Shown here one piece after another: positions 9,121-20,029 of a DNA stretch of 64,000 nt. Where the stretch lies: positions 6,839,381-6,903,380 of the forward strand of contig JADWOT020000009.1 of the NCBI GenBank assembly GCA_036345935.2, in the 5' to 3' direction. A program made the position numbers and the translations under genes. Position 1 is the first letter of the stretch; each line of letters begins with the position of its first letter. The notes below the pieces were generated by a model. The model worked only from the letters and a program-made list of their open reading frames with translations. It had not been told where the DNA came from and did no database searches. Source of the stretch: Taenia hydatigena (lineage: Eukaryota > Platyhelminthes > Cestoda > Cyclophyllidea > Taeniidae).

Positions 9121-11989
9121 TGTTGGCAGAAAAGGCGGATGTGTTGGATGGCAGGGAGGCGGTCAGTGGTTGAGAGAAGGCACTGAGTCATTCTTACTGC
9201 AAACTAGTCAACTCATCGGCCGACATGTGCAGACACCTTCACAGACACACTTCCACTTATAGCGATGTAAGGAATGCAGTGTTGCTGAAGCTAACAATGC
9301 CGTCTGTTTGCAATGAGTGCATGCATGAATGGATTTGATGGGCGGTCGAATACCAGGTAAGGTCAGCAATAGATAGAACTTGAAGTTTAATTGCGAACTG
9401 TCGCCACACGTTAGTGCAGCAGTTGGGTACCACCGTACTAACAAATTGGCAGAAATCAGCGACTGGAGGCGTAGTTACCCCAGTCCCGGCTCCATTCGTC
9501 TGAAATCAACCCTGCGCCACCCCAGCATTGGCTTCTACAACTTTGTCTTATTGCCGGGTCACTTGTCTGACATGCTTAAACTTACTAAGTCGGAGATGAA
9601 GAGGTCGAATATTCACCCGAATTGGTGACAGTAATTCCCATGTCTTTGGTATCAACGCTGCTATCAAGCATGTTGTATCCCTGCCACTGTTTCTGATTGC
9701 GTAACAAAGGGTACCTTGAAAGACCATTGACAAGGAGGGCAAATCTGCTGGCATGCAAAAATCCTGAATTGCTTCGATTTCCTCAAATGCTCCAAATTCT
9801 TTTGGAAGCGATTTCAAAATGCCCAGCTGCTAATGACTGAATTTGACAGAGGTCTCAGAAACGCTTTCTGTGGCTTGGCGTGATCTGCGCTTTTTTGCCG
9901 GAATGAGGTCAACGCTGGAAAGCCATAAAAAGTACTTACAATGCTTTCAAGATCTTAACGTCTGCGCCCTACGGATAATAGAACTTTGGATGTCCTCAAG
10001 GTTGCCTTCACGGTCGGCATCGATCAGCGCACACTTATTTTCGTTTGGTCAAGGAATGACAGTTGTAAATGCTTTTAGCCGATAATGGACAACTTCTCCA
10101 TCCTTCTTGTTGCAAAGAGAAATCTGAGAGACTGCATGAGGCCATTTTCGCATTTTTTTGAAAATTTATATTTTGGCTCCAAATTATAAAACACGTGGGC
10201 ATCTTTAGCGGCAAAACGGAAACTGAGACATGGATCGTAGACCTGGATAGAAATACGAGCAATTGTAAGCTCATGTTCTAGTTTTCTGCTGTACATTTAG
10301 CTGCTTGAGGAGATTAATTTTGCCTCACTACTCTCATGAAACTAAATGCACCAGTTTCTACTATTGGTGGATGGCAGAGAGGCTAGGATGTCTATGCTTC
10401 CTAATTCTCTTCGGTATCTTTTAAGAGTAGGCTGCGGTGTTCTAAAAGTGTTACGGGTGGCGCAATTTCGACAGAAAGCATAAGCCAAGCGGATGCATGC
10501 CACCAGTGCCTTTGGCGCCATGTATACAACCTTGTTCTTTCACTTGCACGTAACTATTGTAAAACTGTTTGTACAAATGAGTTGGGGCCGCAAGGACGTC
10601 AGGCGACTCAACGCCTTCATGACTTAGAAAGATTTAAACCTCCAGGCCAAGAGTTCGCCATTTTTATCATTTGGTTTGACTATCATGATCAGCAAGTTTA
10701 TTGGTTCCTTTGCGAGTTTCTAGGCGGATGCAAGGGAACTCTCGCAGGCCAGAGACATGTCGGTATTCTGTGTATCGAACACAGCAGAAAAGATCATAAA
10801 GTTAAAAAGAAGACGTGATGTTGGGAGTGGTGACCTCTTTTGCGTAAAATATTTAAAGAACTAAAAGGGATCTAACCCACAAAGCCAATGTGTCAGGCCG
10901 CAAAGACAAAGTGGCATTAGCGCCATTGCAGTCCATTCGAAGTGTATCGCATTCATTACTTTCCTGCTCTTTTCATACTGGTGAGTACAAATCCATTATT
11001 ATGTATCAGCCTTGGCAACAGCAAGACAAAGGCAGGTACGAACGAAACATTTTTTTTATCTTCCAGAACGCAGTCATAATGTCCTTGCTTACCTACACCT
11101 TTCTGTCAAATCTGGACCTAGCAAATGGTTGTGCCGACTGCTTACAGAAGCATCAAGCTCACGCCAGGCCCTACCTTTACGCCGTCCACCTCCGATTCAT
11201 GCTACATGGATTGGCATGACTTCTGTTGTTCATAAGTTAAGAGCACAGAGGCACACAGGACGCGGTTTTCGTGCTTTACTTTTGGGTGCCTGAAGAGATG
11301 TGTGGCATCGTGAGGAGACCAGATCTGTCCACACTGCATTAGTAGAGTTAACTCAAATCGGAGCTATTTGGTCTCCCCCTGTGTGGCGCAGGCACTTGGA
11401 TGGGGTTCGGTAATTGCCGTAGGGTGATGGGGTGAGGTGCGGTGCGATGTGATGCTCACACTTTGGTGGCATGCAGGGTGGTAAGAGAGAAGGCACCACA
11501 CTCAAGCTCTAGTCATGCTTAACGGTCCTCACTTCCATGTGTGTGGCTGTTGGAAGGTGACGCAGTTACGAGGCTACTGGCACTTGCAGCATAATGAGGC
11601 TGCCGAAGCAAAGCGTCAGACAGAAAGTCAACGTCTGCACGTCGCAAGCGGCTTAATAAAACCCAGACAAACTGCTCGGCGGCAGTAAAATAAAAGCAGA
11701 TTGAGCGGCCACTTCTACGAGTGTCGTCTTGAATCAGGATTCACACTCAATCGTCGCCACTTTAGAGTCCGCTAGGTCGACGTAATGACTTCGTGGTTGC
11801 CTACAAATTAGTGGCAGGAGCAGTCAGTGCAGCTGAGAACCAACCACGGACCACGCATATCTCTGCTCAAAAAAGAGCATGAAGTATCAAGGAAACGTAT
11901 CTGGACTAAGAATAGCATCCTAATGCCCATTGGAAGGAGTACACAAGCTCAGGTGTGTCGGTAGGGGAGCGCATTGCAATCCATCCACC
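9121..11989. other. Stretch without a supportable gene
   Basis: Scattered open frames up to 109 codons on either strand show no sister copies, no hydrophobic leader, no helix pattern and no recognisable motif. Part near 11400-11480 is GT-rich. I see no repeat partner elsewhere in the window. Confidence 0.5.
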
Positions 11990-12150
11990 AAACAAAAGAG
12001 AGTAGTGCCTTGTTAATTAATGCAGTTGCGATTTCACTTTCTCCTCGTTTTGCAATTCCTCCTGGCGGTCGTTGGGATCCGGCGGCTTTCACTGGTGTGC
12101 TTGTCGGGACCCGAGCTGGTAGGGCGATGTGAGTTCCTGTTTAGATTCTC
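11990..12150 (+). repeat. GC-richer block similar to 46640-46780
   Basis: A GC-richer island in an AT-rich setting. It contains GGCGGTCGTTGGGATCC, then gagctggtagggcgATGTGAGTTCCT. The second block at 46640-46780 has GGCCGTTCGGCGACC, then gcgctgtcgagggataATGTGAGTTCTT. The shared ATGTGAGTTC could be a start codon abutting a 5' splice donor, so both could be first-exon or promoter fragments. Similarity is patchy and may be partly compositional. Confidence 0.35.
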
Positions 12151-13119
12151 CCCTCACTTTCCGTTCACGACTGTTTTGAACTTCGCGTGACCAGAAAAAT
12201 ATGTGTCGGCCAATGTTTCATGTTGTTTGCGTTTACTACACTTCATTTTGCCGGTACATTGATGTGCGTGTCGCCTTTGCCCATTATATACCTTTAGTAT
12301 TTAAGAACCGCCGATTGCGCAGTTGATACTAGAAGTAATGCCAACACTTTCCTAGTTAGGCAGTTATCCTGCCTGTTGATTATTTCCCTCGGTGCCTAGT
12401 GTTCATTAGTTGGTGCATTTTGGTAAATTCTGCTTATTTCGCTGCATTGCAGCGGGTGAAACACATCAGATGAGGAACGTTTATAATCGTCTCCTTCCTT
12501 ATACACGCTTCCGCTTTTGTAGCAGTTTTAAAGATGGTGAGGATTTTGCGTTTCCTACCTGCCACTTTTGCTCCTTTGGAGGTTACTGGCTTTGCCTTAG
12601 CGCACTGTTTTGGCGGTATTGTGGTTTTATCGCTTGCTGTGTGACAGGCATGGTTAGGGCTGGCGAGATCCTTTTTGTTAAGAGATGGGGAATCACTGCG
12701 AAATCTATTGCGTTTTGAGTGTTTAACCGCGTTGTAATGATTTTTCTTCATTTGTAATAAACAACAGAAACGGATATTTCCGCTCAGGTGTCCTTCAAAC
12801 ATGTTCTCCTTTTCTGTCACCTTTCGGTTGTTTAGTAACATTGGTTCCTTATTCATTCTAGTTCTTTTGCATGTTTCAATCGCTACCCAGAAGGCGTGTG
12901 CCACTGAAGGAATCGGCTCTGGACCCACTCTCTTTTCCCCTTTTCTAGCCTTCCAGTGAAACCAAGATGTGCTGGCGAATAAGGAACTGAAACCGCTTCT
13001 TTAAAGGAAAGAGGGATGTGGTTAGCTCTCAGTCTGTCATCGTCTGCTATCGCCTATGTTCGTGCATCCCTAATGTCAGATACATGTTGTTGCCTCCACT
13101 TGGCCTATTTTGACAAGAT
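12151..13119. other. Unassigned, T/G-rich
   Basis: A minus-strand open frame of 164 codons spans 12434-12928 and a plus-strand one of 102 codons spans 12410-12718. Neither has a domain, a sister copy or a believable start context. The minus-strand product is merely basic. I list no gene here. Confidence 0.45.
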
Positions 13120-14590
13120 GGATACAGCGAGCTTCGGCCCAAAGTAGAAACTGCTGTTTCGTTGTAGAATCCCCAGACACAGAGGCCTGCCCCTGGGGGA
13201 GCAGGTCACGAAATAGCTGTGTTGCTATTACCTACGCGTACAGCTGCTTGAAATGTCCACAGCATCAGATACCAATGCAAAATAGCTCACATCAAGATCA
13301 GCTGCATTGATTTGTTTTATTTGAAAGAGACGGCTAATTAGGATCGGATCGGGCTTGTAACAGCAATGAGCGTTAATGCGCACCGATTTTCAAAAGCGAA
13401 GCAAGAGCACATACTTTGCAACTTGTATTAGTTTAGATAACATCTAGATGTGTATATATACCTGTCCACATCAACTCACGTCAAAAAGCATTTTAATATT
13501 TCTTTGCGTTATGCTCAAAAAAGACATTTTAAAATCTGGCATGATTTTTACTAGTGATTAATAAATCATCACAACATCATTACAAATTGCAAGACTGGTA
13601 GCCAGAACTTGAGGACATCCTTCCAAACAGATCTGCATTGCACCTGCGAGCCTTAGTTGGTAGTTGGGCCTTGTTGATTGGCTGGTTGTGAGACGTTGAT
13701 GATCACCTGATGCATAAAGGAGGCTTTATTTGGATAGTTCATATCAGATTTGCATGGCGATGTATCAGGTGGGTTCGATTAACTTTGCGTCCGTTGGATA
13801 ACTTTACTGAGCCCCTTTTGCATCGACGTCATCTCGAAAGTTGCCGAAATTTGCTATTAAGAGTTCTGTTTTAGAAGAAGTCAACAGATGAGCGACCAAA
13901 TCAAGACCTTCCTACTCAAACCCTTAGTATCCACCACAGTGTAAAGGACATAAAGTGGCTGGACGTACACCTCTGCTGGGCGCTATTCTTCACAGACGCG
14001 GAGGGGCACTCTCATTGTTTTGATCATGCAAGAGAGTATTACGATAACGTGGAGAAGATCTTCCGTGATCTCAAGTCGGAAGTGTTTCCTGCTAATGCAC
14101 AAGTTCCGACTAGCTGTTTGATCACCACGCCATGTCATTGCACAAGACTGCCGTCATGCCGGATGAGACGCTACAAATACGACTTGCCAATACTGCATTC
14201 TGCTTCCTCCACTCGTCTCGTCCTGGACGTGTCTAAGGATGTTCCCAACTTCTCAAACAATTGGAATTTATTCTTGAGAAAAGCAGGTGGCACCGTACTG
14301 GGCATGCGTGAATGGCCTGGAGGTAGTGGACAAGGAAGAGGAAGGATACGGCCGAGCGATTACAACTGTGTCACTTTATATCCTGATTATCCAGATTTTG
14401 AGCATCGGGATTGTGGACACCTGAATGCCATAGCCGATGTCCTCACACCAAAGCAAACGCTTGTTGTGACAGGCTCGATGTGGCAAACTTTAGATCTCCA
14501 TCCAAACTTGGACTGCATCCAAACGTTCAGGAGATCAGTGAGGTCGGACTTCCTACACTACATCATCGAGAACTGGAATTTTAGCTAACA
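13120..14590 (+). repeat. Module A copy 2
   Basis: Aligns with 39880-40622 from about 13220 (gcagctgcttgaa[ag]tgtccaca) through the CGTCA site near 13465 and the splice acceptor at 13874. It aligns in reverse with 3950-5650. It ends soon after 14588, short of the downstream part seen in copies 1 and 3. Confidence 0.85.
13875..14588 (+). CDS. Module A long exon, BRCT-like, best-preserved copy
   Basis: Open for 237 codons from directly after the acceptor ttctgttttag, with no internal stop. The same acceptor string (allowing one change) precedes the homologous exon at 4972 (minus) and 40545. From the N-terminus: residues 1-27 are a linker ending in IHHSVKDIKW. Next comes LCWALFFTDAEGHSHCFDHA, which could be the first strand and helix of a BRCT repeat. 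Then CLITTPCHCTRL. A fuller BRCT-like unit follows: RLVLDV; NFSNNW leading to FLRKAGGTV; DYNCVTLY; and TLVVTGSMWQTLDLHPNLD. The paired glycines and the tryptophan are in the expected places. In known tandem-BRCT proteins this region binds phosphopeptides in DNA-damage signalling, but I cannot claim that here. The last 15 residues (after NLDCIQ) differ from the other copies because of a small indel, so the true C-terminus is lost. Confidence 0.5.
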   Translation, partial: KKSTDERPNQDLPTQTLSIHHSVKDIKWLDVHLCWALFFTDAEGHSHCFDHAREYYDNVEKIFRDLKSEVFPANAQVPTSCLITTPCHCTRLPSCRMRRYKYDLPILHSASSTRLVLDVSKDVPNFSNNWNLFLRKAGGTVLGMREWPGGSGQGRGRIRPSDYNCVTLYPDYPDFEHRDCGHLNAIADVLTPKQTLVVTGSMWQTLDLHPNLDCIQTFRRSVRSDFLHYIIENWNFS

Positions 14591-14599
14591 CGGTAGAAA

Positions 14600-15004
14600 T
14601 CAATCCATGCTCATTCAAAGAACGACCAGAACAATCGTAATCAACAGATCAAAGTACTCTACAGCAGCATAGAAGTGCGTAGGAAGGGAACTGATAAGCA
14701 GATACCCATAAATAAATGGTTATCTATCAGTGAGAAAATAATGAATGAGTAGAAAGCTCTTAACAAAGTTAAAGGCCTATTCATCAAACTAGGCCTCATT
14801 ACCCAAAACTTATACCTATTAAAGTAGCAAACCATTTAGAAACGACCAAAATAATCTCGATTATTCGCTAGAAATATTGCGCAGTCAAAACACCAACTCG
14901 TGCAGGTAGTACAAATGGAAAACAACGAGTCTTGACAGCAGCTGCAGTTGCTTCCATAACGCTTTTTATATTTAAGCAGTTAGGGGAGGTAGATAAACAG
15001 GTGC

Positions 15005-15055
<51 letters not shown>

Positions 15056-16134
15056 GACAATAGGTTCATAGTCGCAAGAAAATTTTGATTAAATGTCAAG
15101 CAGATGGGTTGGTTATAACTCTCCTTAACTAAGTTACTCATCCTCATTAGAAGTCAACCTTCAGTAAAGGAGTTAACCACTTCTATAATTATCAAAACAA
15201 TCGCAATTTATTGCCTGAAGCATTGTAGAGTGCAAAAAATGCAGTTGTAGTTGGAAAACAAAACGCCCTGATGGTCACATTATGAAGCTTTTGCGTTTAC
15301 TCTAGCAATTAAAAGTGAAAAGGAGGCGAATCGGTATTAAAATGACCTAAAACCACAAATACTAAACTTGTGACTAGCAAGAAGCATTGAATACCTACCG
15401 GACTGATAGGAAACGAGGATCCCTAAAATGCACACCACTTACACGCTCAATATACAAAACTAGCCAATCACCTCAGTGTGTGCTTAATAAAACAAACAAG
15501 CTTTAATTTTTTTGTGCTTTATCCGTAAGTTTAAGGCTGCTGCTGGCGCTAAGATTTGTCTTCGGTGTTATATTTGAAGAGCAAACATATAAACGAAACA
15601 AATTACAAGGTATGCAGCAATGAGAAACTAGGCAGCAAATCGTAAAGACACAAAAACAAATGAAACTATTTATAAACAATGCAAAGACAGAATTACGTTT
15701 TATCGAAAAGGCAAAAGTCTTTTTGCTATTTATTTTTAGGTTTTAAGTTAGATGGAGCGTTCTTTGTAGGTCAGAGCAGGAGGACAATTTGAAACTGGTT
15801 GCGGATCCGCGTGTTGGCTCCTAAGGGCGTGATTTATCCCTGTTTTGAACTCTCCTACAAGATCATTCCATGCCCACTCTCTTGTTTATCATAAAGATGT
15901 CGAAGCGTGTTTAGATGTTTTAATAGCATGGGCGGTAAGAGAGAAGAGGAGGAACGCTCTAGATCCGTTGCATAACATGACTGATGTTCAAACTTATAAA
16001 AGTCCATTTTTCTCTCCGATTCGCTGTAAATGTTTAACATTTAGCTTTTAATTATGACTTTTCTTAACTTTATGTTTCGATTAACTACAACACAAAGGAC
16101 GGTTAAGGTTACGAACGAATAACTGGCTTGTGTG
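14600..16134. other. AT-rich stretch without a supportable gene
   Basis: Contains only short open frames on both strands and the AT microsatellite at 15007. No partner elsewhere in the window was recognised. Confidence 0.5.
15007..15053. repeat. (AT)n microsatellite
   Basis: Uninterrupted alternating AT for about 46 bases. Confidence 0.97.
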
Positions 16135-16370
16135 GTCTGCTCCACGTTTGCTTTTTTGTTTCTTCAAATTAGGGTATGCCGATTTCCCAAAGCTTCTCAT
16201 CGCTCCACTACTTCTTCCCTCTCCTTCTGCTCTTTCTATCTTCCATTTATTCACTTATTCACTGCAAACAACTTCTCCTATTCGATTTCCTCTTTTACCG
16301 CTCCTAATTCCTCCTTTACTGTAACACACACACACACACATACCGGCTAGCGGCAAAATAAAGTTTCCTC
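16135..16370 (+). repeat. Pyrimidine-rich repeat H, inverted at 44755-44960
   Basis: The stretch cttccatttattca, then a pyrimidine tract, then a CA run, then ccggctagcggcaaaataaag. It matches the reverse complement of 44755-44960 (cttccatttattca, pyrimidine tract, cacacacgcac, cagctagcagcgagataaag). The matched non-repetitive ends show true homology rather than shared low complexity. Confidence 0.7.
16324..16340. repeat. (CA)n microsatellite
   Basis: About eight CA units inside repeat H. Confidence 0.95.
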
Positions 16371-16639
16371 ATTCATGACAGGAAAGCAAACAGGAATCTC
16401 TGTTACTATCAAGCACTTAAGGACTTGATACATAAACCATCCCTCTCAAGACGTGTCACCGTACTCTAGAACGCCATGCATGAGGACCCCAAAGGACCAG
16501 ACATCAGCTTTAGCATTTGGCTGGTAGCTGCTTATTATTGCCTCTGGTGACAACCAACAAAAAGGGAAGCACCTGGAGGTTGATGACAGGAGCAGAAAGA
16601 AAGCAAATCATCAATTAACGCTTTAGATCGATAAGGGAG

Positions 16640-16940
16640 CCGTTTATCTAATGAGCACATAGAGACCGAATGAAAAAAATCAGCAAATGGGGTATAGTGC
16701 ATCCCAAACTGACTAAGAAAATGTGGATACATATTATTGTTACACTTTGGCTGTCTTGCACAAAAGGACAAAAGCTAAGCTTACGCGATGAGGTAATGTG
16801 CAGGAGGAAGTTTCACCTCAAGCAGTACCTTAAAAACGAAGCAAAAGAGGAATTATGAACCTTAAATATGCTAAGGAGTTAAGCTAAAGCAGGCAACATG
16901 ATGGTTACAGTCCAGTCTTGTCTACATCATTAAAAGTGCA
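16640..16940 (+). repeat. Leader-exon repeat, inverted at 23100-23420
   Basis: Nearly every base from about 16670 to 16930 is matched in reverse complement at 23100-23420, apart from one 57-base segment absent here. It carries the leader exon. Confidence 0.88.
16670..16858 (+). pseudogene. Signal-peptide exon of a secreted or membrane protein
   Basis: The open frame gives KWGIVHPKLTKK, then MWIHIIVTLWLSCTKGQ, then a charged stretch (SLRDEVMCRRKFH). From the internal Met at 16721, WIHIIVTLWLSCTKG is a textbook signal peptide: short basic approach, hydrophobic core, small residues before the likely cleavage. The inverted copy has TAG for the core tryptophan (23347-23349) but preserves the rest. 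Relative to it, this copy lacks 57 bases (19 codons) between two CAC triplets. It also lacks one base near 16845, which ends the frame at EEL instead of continuing. So each copy carries a different lesion. Confidence 0.5.
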
Positions 16941-17994
16941 GTTGTGTTTGAGGGATGTGTTTGAAGTACAAGTGAGCAGTGAACCATATACAAATGGATG
17001 GGAGGCAAGCTTAGCTCCATCAAAAAGTGGTCAGGAATAATGACTCAAAAGGAAGTGGTGGGTATAAGTTAGGTTGGTTTGGCGGAGACTGTCAAGGCAA
17101 GAGTGACAAAAGGGAGGCTAAGGGCAGCGCGATTCTGGGGTCGATAATTTGCAATAAACGAAGGGTAAACGCACACGGGCACCTTTACCCATGTGCTAGA
17201 TGCGTAGGGTAAATGGAGCATGGTGAGGCACAATGCAGACGTTGGGCTTAATAATTATAAAGTGTTGGCTTAGTGTTATCCAATTGACAGAAGTTGGTAG
17301 TTTCGGAGTTCAACATGTTATCGGGGGGTCGAACACATCGTTGACTGCTGGCGCTGCATTTGGCCCACTTCGCATGAGCACGTCTACAGCTCAACAGTCG
17401 ATCGAAGTGTCTGAACCAGGTCCAAATTTGATTAAGATAGTTGGCATGTAATTAATGAGACGAACTTTCCTAAGATCCGCGATTTCAAAGGTAAAGCTCC
17501 TGATTCGATATAAAACCATCCAGATCAGGCTCATATCACAACACCTTGCGTTCTTACCTCTCCTGACTTAGCCGTAATCCGTACCCTACACTGCTCGAAC
17601 TGGAACCGATCTCGTTGGAAGATATGGTAGGTGAATCAACTGCTACTCAAATGTAATTTTAGTTCACTCATCTTATTAACTTGGTTTCAAATGCTAAACA
17701 AGTCCTTAAATGTGCATTCTAACGACTGACCACGTACCTCGTGTCTGATGCACGCCCACAACTGTGCGTCAGTAGAATCTATCTTGGATCATTGCAATGC
17801 CTGCAATTGACTGTTTTCATGTGGATGTCCCCTCCCCATGCTTTCTCATCACCTGCGAAACAGGTAGATAAGTGCAGCTGACATCAGCGTACGAATCGAC
17901 AGACGGGCAAAACAAGTAGCAGTGGTCATTAGGCTCGAGGAGACGCTCTTAATTATAAAGGTAGTTTGTAAAATGCAATCATTTGAATGCCGCA
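16941..17994. other. Unassigned
   Basis: Open frames at 17027-17212 and 17233-17451 have no sister copies or domains. A short inverted string, gggtaaa with tttaccc, lies at about 17164-17190. Nothing else stands out. Confidence 0.45.
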
Positions 17995-18150
17995 AAGTAG
18001 AACCGTTTCCAGCTGTCTGTCTAATTCAACTGCCTCTATTCAGGGTAGCGGATGCGTCGATGAGGTTTCCCAACATGAGACACTCGGGCAGCACAGAAAG
18101 TGATTTTAAGAAGCCCCAAAGATGGCCACATGTCAGCACGGTGCATCCAA

Positions 18151-18267
18151 CTACACCATTCGCACTCTTTTCTGAAAACAATTAATCAGCACAATCAAAA
18201 TCATCATAGAAATCGTAATCACTATTTGGAATGCTACAACCTGGTGTCCTTCAACAGCTGGAAGCAT
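18151..18267 (-). pseudogene. Transmembrane exon, module D copy 2
   Basis: 38 codons: LPAVEGHQVVAF, then IVITISMMILIVLI as the membrane helix, then NCFQKRVRMV and TAG. It matches 1452-1631 codon for codon up to RM. Then an insertion brings in a stop, truncating the cytoplasmic tail. Further on, RVSHVGKPHRRIRYPE with a stop matches copy 1 in another frame (VSHVRKPHQRIHYLG, stop), which may mark the original C-terminus. The preceding bases (ttttgattaaag) look like a 3' splice site. Confidence 0.5.
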
Positions 18268-18375
18268 CTTTAATCAAAATGACTCTATGCTAGTGCTTCT
18301 AGAAAATGCTTTGAACACATATTGTCACTTTTAGTCCAATCATTTGTTCTTTCCATGCATCCATCTGTAATAAGG

Positions 18376-18456
18376 CTATTTTCGTATTTCCAAGACGTCG
18401 TGAGCAGCTTCACAAAAGCCAAAATCAGGATGGCGACTGACTCTCAAGGTGCATTG
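18376..18456 (-). pseudogene. EGF-like half, module D copy 2
   Basis: 27 codons, QCTLRVSRHPDFGFCEAAHD and onward to TAG. It has the same length as 1245-1325, but the cysteine before HP is arginine-flanked and lost. Confidence 0.3.
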
Positions 18457-19609
18457 TCAAGAATAGAATTTCCTTCGAATCAGAAACAATTTTATAGCTT
18501 AGTTATGCTGGTAATGCCTTAACTGCAAGCTTCTTTCAACTGCCTCACTTTCGCATTTTGGTTCACAATTTCATGTCCACTGTTTGCGTGTCGATCCTGT
18601 CCGTCTGCAGAAGGGTCTGGTGGCAAAGATTCTCTTACCGACATCAAGTCTTTTAAAGAACATCCACACTTCAGAAAGGCTAGCTGATCAAACAAAAGGC
18701 GAAAAATGCTTTCGAAAGATATTCTTTAAATGGTCTTTCCTCTGACGCTGCTTCATTCCATCAGCGTCTCTTTCCTCCGATCGCTTGAATTCTCGTTTAT
18801 TTCAAGTCTTCAAAACTTGTCTTTTTTGTTAAAGATTACCTAAACACGTTTGCTTCCGCAGAGTTTTATGGTGTTTGGCAGAACCATTCTAGTCTTCGAC
18901 TGCCTCTGCGTTTTGAGGTACATAATTAGGTTCTGAAGGCATACTGTCACAAATTAAACGCCTTAGCCCGTACCTTATTTGCCTGCTTGACGCAACATTT
19001 AGAGGCCCTAAAAATCCATGAGGTGGAGGAAGTGACTTGCAGTTAGATTATCATACGCAATGTTGACTGAACGTGTGGCATTGCTGCTAGTCTGAACCAT
19101 GAAAAATGTGTGTTTGTTTTGACGGTCGCCTCATTAGTTCTGTTCGATAACCTCTTCCGCAAGTTAGTAAAAGTATAACACTAGTTTATGTAATGCAAAC
19201 TTCAGCACCTTAGGCTTGACGACGGTGCTCCTAATCAACCGAGAAACACGCACAACTAGATGTGGTTAAGGCTTATTTGGCACATAATAAGCCAGCATCA
19301 AAGCAAGTGAGGCTGCAAAGCAGAGGCCAATTTGATTACACTGCAAAATGAAGGCAAAAGTAAATCCAGTATGTTGCGATGGAAACGTTGACACTGTTAG
19401 TTACGTAAGCGCAAACGAGACCCAACTGGAAACAGCATTCTGTGGCAATTTACAAATATAAAATGAATAAATAATCTGTAAACACATTTGTGTGATAAAG
19501 TAGAGGATGAAATTGTACCCACCACTTAGCTTTATTCACACTAGCATGCGAAACACTGGAAACTTACTGAATCGAGCGCTGTGAAGTTAATGACCGGTTC
19601 CTTTGACAC

Positions 19610-19790
19610 ACAGAGGAGCTGAGTGCCTACTGGTCTCGTTTTCTGGTCGTGCCATCAAGTCGGAGCTGCAATCTGCAAAGAAACAAGTGATCTCGGATTT
19701 CAGATGTGAAGATGTGCCTCCCAGCTACTGCTTTACGACCGCCACACCACAGGTTCGGTTCAGATAACTGTCTCCATTCTAATACACTTA
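19610..19790 (-). pseudogene. Module D ectodomain exon, copy 2
   Basis: Reverse complement of the stretch at 10-190, keeping the DNA for SSHLKSEI, the cysteines and the CLKGT-like region with several changes. The adjacent minus-strand block 19830-20020 matches the upstream part of the same exon in other copies. Confidence 0.5.
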
Positions 19791-19829
19791 TCTCGTCTTT
19801 TTTTGCTTGCATTTACCCTAATTAATGCA

Positions 19830-20020
19830 TCTGCGGTACGAGCCAGGATGACCGGTCGTCCCTGCCTATTGAGTGACACGAGTCATTTGCATGTGATGAA
19901 ATGGAGCAATTGCCCATTTTAAGTCACAGCATCTAATACTGTCGTTAATCAGACGAAACTTTGCTAAGAGGGTCCAAAAAACGTTAAGTCAATTTTTTTA
20001 ATGATAATAGCAGCTTAAAA
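19830..20020 (-). repeat. Upstream part of module D
   Basis: Shares gagtcat, catgtgatgaaatggagcaattgcccattttaagt and later strings with 32990-33150. In reverse it matches 56930-57000 and 60600-60680. The palindromic CACATATGTG of the other copies is decayed here. Confidence 0.65.
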
Positions 20021-20029
20021 ACTAAAATG

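Larger units (their letters stand above)
17995..19790 (-). repeat. Module D copy 2
   Basis: Reverse complement of 1-1705, somewhat longer owing to small insertions, for example about 23 bases near 18140-18165 just after the transmembrane exon. It carries the minus-strand exons at 19610-19790, 18376-18456 and 18151-18267 in that transcriptional order. Confidence 0.85.

Noticed and set aside
12434..12928. 164-codon minus-strand open frame
   Set aside because: No domain, leader or sister copy; overlaps an open plus-strand frame; composition explains it as a chance frame.
13765..13785. ggttcgattaac resembling a tRNA B box
   Set aside because: No A box or cloverleaf around it, and the equivalent position in the copy at 40440 has lost the motif.
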